From positions 1 to 36,424 of the forward strand of contig CAIWTN010000091.1 in assembly GCA_903915625.1 (NCBI GenBank): 36,424 bases of DNA, given 5' to 3'. The notes under the pieces are model-generated. The model saw only the letters and a list, made by a program, of their open reading frames with translations, was not told where the DNA came from and made no database searches. Position 1 is the stretch's first letter, and each line of letters begins with the position of its first letter. This document shows positions 33,759 through 36,424 of this stretch, piece by piece. Position numbers and translations under genes: made by a program. The DNA is from an uncultured Pseudomonadota bacterium (GTDB lineage: Bacteria; Bdellovibrionota_B; Oligoflexia; Oligoflexales; CAIYRB01).

Positions 33759-35522
33759 TCAATTAGCTCCGTCAAATACCAAGTTTTTTACCGCTGCATC
33801 CGCATTGCGGCCGTAACTAGTAACGCGCAACCTTAGCCCATCTTTAAAGCTCTTCTCGGACTGATCATAAGCCAATGCATATTTGGCGAGAGCCTCAAGT
33901 ACGATGGCAGCTGTGTAGGCGTCAGAGCGCCATTGTGCCAGCTTCCAATTGGATGCTGAGAAGAATACGCCGGAATCCCATTTACGCGCTCTGTCTAGCG
34001 GAGTTGGGAAAAGGAAGTAATCGTTAGCGCGATTAAAGGTGTTACCAAAATAAATATGTACCGCTTGTTGACGTGTCAGCAGGTAGGACACGGCATCGTT
34101 GATGGCTCTTTGGTATTCGTCTGTCATTCCCGCAGCCGCAGCGACGGCTTCTCCGATGTTCAACAGACTAGCCAGACCTAGGCCAGTCGATAGGTCGTAG
34201 GTGGGGTCGGCACCACCAGGAAAGGCGCCGCGGTGTGATGGGTTTTGAGATGCGAGATCGCGTTGCTCGCGCAGGAGATCGAATAGCAGGCGCTGCATGG
34301 CTTGCTGCATAGCCGCTGTTCTTACATTGCCATCGCGATATGCACGCGTGAGTGAGTAAGGAAAAATCATCCGCTGTGGATAGTAAAGTCCACATTCAGG
34401 CCAGCTCCGCTGCTCGGTGGCCTTCTGCATCAGCTCAGTGATTTGGTTGACTGCCGGGCTGTCGCCGTATCCTTGAATACCCAGGGCCAAAAGTGCGTTG
34501 GCATTGACCACGCAGTCGACGTTGTTAACACCGAGTGGAATCACGCCACTTTCAGGGGTTTTGAAGCGGTCTTCGCGCGGCACTGACTCGTCTTTGAGCC
34601 AAGTCAATATGCCTCCGGAGTTGCTGCCTTTCCACGAGTCGCGGCCGTCTTCTCGTGTTCTTTGTACATCGCGCCAGCGTAGCAGCTCATCAGAAAATTC
34701 CTGCGTCGGGCGCTCGGAACCGTCGAACGCAGCCGCTAGCTCCAAAGCCACAGCGGCGAGAGCTGTATCGTCAGCATCATTGGGGATGTTTGCGAGTGCA
34801 TCTGCACCGTAGGGGTTGATCTCCGGATTGAAAAGATCTGTCGACCATTCGTGGTAATGGGCGTTAGCAGCAGCCTTGCGACCGCTGGGAAAGACATTCT
34901 GTAGATTACCTGCAGCCATCGGAATATTTACAGGACCGACGCGGCCGGCATCGCTAGTAGAGCCGGCTAGTTTTGGCCAAAAGGTAAAAGCGCTGCCGTG
35001 CTGGTAGGTGCGAATCGTATCTTCAGCCTGTTTACGCATATCAGTCACAGTCTGTCGGTCATGTTGCAGGCTGGACTCATCGAACAAGTAAAGCGGGTAG
35101 GAGATAGTAGCCGTCATGAATAGATTTGAGTCTTGAATTTGAATCAGAGATTCGTTTTCTTTGTTATGCGGACTCAGTGCGTCGGGAAAGATGTGGATGA
35201 AGTTTGCCCACTCGCCCTTGCGGTTGTGTGTAAAAGGTAGTGGAAGGGGGAGCGCTTGACCTGTCCCGGGTACGAGTGGCAAGCAACCATCACCGGAGCA
35301 GGCATCGACGCGCGGATCATGGAGTCCGTGACGCTGGCGAATCTGAGTGTCGTCCAAATAGAGTAGGGCGCCCATGATGGCTTTTTTGAGCTCAACGTTC
35401 TCGAGTCTTTGTTCAGTGGTCACCGGCAGCGTCGTTGCCTTGGCACTGGTACTTGCACACGCGACGGCGGCGATGGCTAAGCATATGCGGCCTAAATTTG
35501 TGACTGAGCGAGAGGTATTCAT
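33759..35522 (-). CDS. Secreted protein of unknown function, alpha/alpha-toroid-like
   Basis: 587 residues from ATG 35522, which has GGAA six bases upstream and starts a signal peptide (NLGRICLAIAAVACASTSAKA). Starting at an upstream TTG would add 27 residues and was rejected. The mature protein is mainly helical with repeated Ala-rich helices spaced by loops (DADDTALAAVALELAAAF, VVNANALLALGIQGYG, AYTAAIVLEALAKYALAY). This spacing recalls alpha/alpha-toroid folds of terpene cyclases or six-hairpin glycosidases, and DADD resembles the DxDD acid motif of class II terpene cyclases, but no family is recognised. The secreted location makes a cyclase unlikely. It is followed by the stem-loop cluster. 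It is divergent from the fibre-like gene across a long gap. Confidence 0.75.
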   Translation of the reverse strand: MNTSRSVTNLGRICLAIAAVACASTSAKATTLPVTTEQRLENVELKKAIMGALLYLDDTQIRQRHGLHDPRVDACSGDGCLPLVPGTGQALPLPLPFTHNRKGEWANFIHIFPDALSPHNKENESLIQIQDSNLFMTATISYPLYLFDESSLQHDRQTVTDMRKQAEDTIRTYQHGSAFTFWPKLAGSTSDAGRVGPVNIPMAAGNLQNVFPSGRKAAANAHYHEWSTDLFNPEINPYGADALANIPNDADDTALAAVALELAAAFDGSERPTQEFSDELLRWRDVQRTREDGRDSWKGSNSGGILTWLKDESVPREDRFKTPESGVIPLGVNNVDCVVNANALLALGIQGYGDSPAVNQITELMQKATEQRSWPECGLYYPQRMIFPYSLTRAYRDGNVRTAAMQQAMQRLLFDLLREQRDLASQNPSHRGAFPGGADPTYDLSTGLGLASLLNIGEAVAAAAGMTDEYQRAINDAVSYLLTRQQAVHIYFGNTFNRANDYFLFPTPLDRARKWDSGVFFSASNWKLAQWRSDAYTAAIVLEALAKYALAYDQSEKSFKDGLRLRVTSYGRNADAAVKNLVFDGAN

Positions 35523-35929
35523 GTAAACTTCCGGTATGATGATGCTTTTTCTAAAGTCTTCTATCTGCCAGTGGGTTTTACCTTGCGAGATTGCTCTGGT
35601 CACGCCTCTTTTTGGCCTTTCCCTTTTGGGTCTTTCACGGCTTTCGAGATCCCATTTTTGGTCATACCTCTACAAAGATTTGCATTGTTGAGGTCGCTGT
35701 AACCAATTAACTTAATTACCAAAATTTTCTTGTGCGAGATGGTCTGGTCGTATGTAGCCGAGCCGGTGCTCGTCAGTGATCATGGACGGCGTACATGTGA
35801 TGTTGAGCAGGGCGTAACTAGGCGAAAGATCAAGGCTTAAAAAAAGAACTCAAGCTTTAACTCGGCACTGTCGATGGCCTTTAAAGAATCTCTTGAGAAG
35901 GGGAGCTTTTGTCACGACTTAGGTAGCCG
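35523..35929. other. Long divergent intergenic region
   Basis: The 407 bp hold no convincing gene. Seen: a palindrome AATTAA-C-TTAATT (35705-35717) in an A/T-rich stretch, a short CGAGC-cggt-GCTCG hairpin (35759-35772), and a purine-rich run (aaaaaaagaactcaag, near 35838-35853). The region presumably contains both divergent promoters. Confidence 0.5.
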
Positions 35930-36424
35930 ATGGATAGATTTTCGCAAAAAATCTTCGTGGCAATTATGGCTTGCTTGTTTAGCGGGTGGCTGGTCACATC
36001 GCAAACAGCATTGGCTCAAGGTGGAGTTTACTCTCTGTCTTACTCGGGGCGTCTGACTCAAGCTGACGGTGCGCCATTAAACGGGCCGGTCGATGTTACC
36101 GTAAAGTTTTGGACAGGGGTTTCAGGTGGGGCTGCACTCACAGCTCCAATTGAGTTGAGCAACATAGAACTAAACCAAGGTGTATTTATACTTCCGCTTG
36201 AGCTTAATCCGGCTCAAGTTACCGCGGTGTTTGGCCAGGGTGCAGATCCGGTATTTATCGAAATTACGGCAGCTGGAAAGACATATCCTAGGCAGCAGTA
36301 TAGCTACGTGCCCTTCGCGTTAAGAGTACCTGTAGATGGTAAGACGTTGGCTTTTGATACTGACGGTAAGCTCGCTCTATCGCTAACTAGTCAACCGAGT
36401 GCAAATCAATTTCTAACCAAAGAT
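35930..36424 (+). CDS. Secreted fibre-like protein (partial, 3' end off right edge)
   Basis: ATG 35930, with AGG upstream, opens an uninterrupted 165-codon frame to the right edge. A signal peptide (KIFVAIMACLFSGW to SQTALAQ) precedes a beta domain: YSGRLTQADGAPLNGPVDV, VKFWTGVSGGAALT, LNQGVFILPLEL, FIEITAAGKTYPRQQY, VPFALRVPVDGKTLAFD. This N-terminal module (SGRLxxxxGxPLNGPVDxxVxFW) is common at the start of long secreted, fibre- or collagen-like surface proteins in deltaproteobacteria, often ending in an S74-type tail-fibre chaperone domain; that end is not visible here. Exact partner and function unknown. The overlapping frame at 35874-36056 lacks these features. Confidence 0.78.
   Translation, partial: MDRFSQKIFVAIMACLFSGWLVTSQTALAQGGVYSLSYSGRLTQADGAPLNGPVDVTVKFWTGVSGGAALTAPIELSNIELNQGVFILPLELNPAQVTAVFGQGADPVFIEITAAGKTYPRQQYSYVPFALRVPVDGKTLAFDTDGKLALSLTSQPSANQFLTKD

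Noticed and set aside
33759-35522. Class II terpene cyclase
   Set aside because: Only a DADD-like motif and helical repeats support it; the protein has an export signal and no other cyclase motifs.
35874-36056. 60-residue plus-strand frame starting at 35874
   Set aside because: It overlaps the signal peptide of the fibre-like gene in another frame, lacks a ribosome site and shows no domain.
1-36424. CRISPR array, tRNA, rRNA, insertion sequence or prophage
   Set aside because: No spaced direct repeats, cloverleaf sequences, transposase or phage genes were seen; the only tandem repeat is the coding 18-bp array at the left edge.

Overview
The window looks like chromosomal DNA of a Gram-negative, predatory- or myxobacteria-like proteobacterium, most plausibly Bdellovibrionota/Oligoflexia or another former deltaproteobacterial group. 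This is inferred from gene content only: PEGA-domain Ser/Thr kinases, 7TM-DISM class III nucleotide cyclases, PilZ proteins, an IG-subfamily HAD 5'-nucleotidase, outer-membrane beta-barrels, a GspC-like protein, and a tmk-holB-ricT string. Base composition looks near 50% G+C and even throughout. I see no tRNA, rRNA, insertion sequence, prophage or CRISPR. TTG and GTG starts with good Shine-Dalgarno sequences are frequent.

Left third (1-11210, all minus strand). Read in the direction of transcription: a TPR/beta-barrel envelope protein, a PilZ protein and an HAD nucleotidase (touching or overlapping), then a membrane SpoIIE-type phosphatase, a membrane class III cyclase, a PEGA Ser/Thr kinase, and a PEGA/TPR secreted or anchored protein that runs off the left edge. 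Head to head with the barrel gene is a DUF429-like RNase-H-fold protein (11173-12078), followed by a convergent aminotransferase.

Middle (13574-25761). A tightly packed plus-strand set encodes a PP2C phosphatase, a GYF-like single-pass membrane protein, a beta-barrel and an RlmK-type methyltransferase. Then on the minus strand come xseA-xseB, with xseA carrying an unusual N-terminal extension, and a second PEGA Ser/Thr kinase followed by a small protein that looks like a copy of the kinase's ectodomain. Divergent from that kinase run tmk-holB-ricT and a small periplasmic thioredoxin-like gene.

Right third (25764-36424). This holds an alpha/beta hydrolase and VanX-type dipeptidase pair, an HdeD-family membrane protein, a second 7TM class III cyclase with a C-terminal PilZ domain, an FG-GAP-like secreted protein, a GspC-like PDZ protein, a large secreted protein of unknown function, and the start of a secreted fibre-like protein cut by the right edge.

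The dominant theme is signal transduction across the envelope. There are two Ser/Thr kinases, two PP2C-fold phosphatases, two class III cyclases and two PilZ domains, one fused to a cyclase. The most noteworthy observations are the cyclase-PilZ fusion (a possible direct c-di-GMP to cAMP link), the twice-repeated arrangement of a PEGA kinase followed by a stand-alone PEGA protein, and the PP2C/GYF/barrel operon. All functions are read from sequence motifs; no database search was run.
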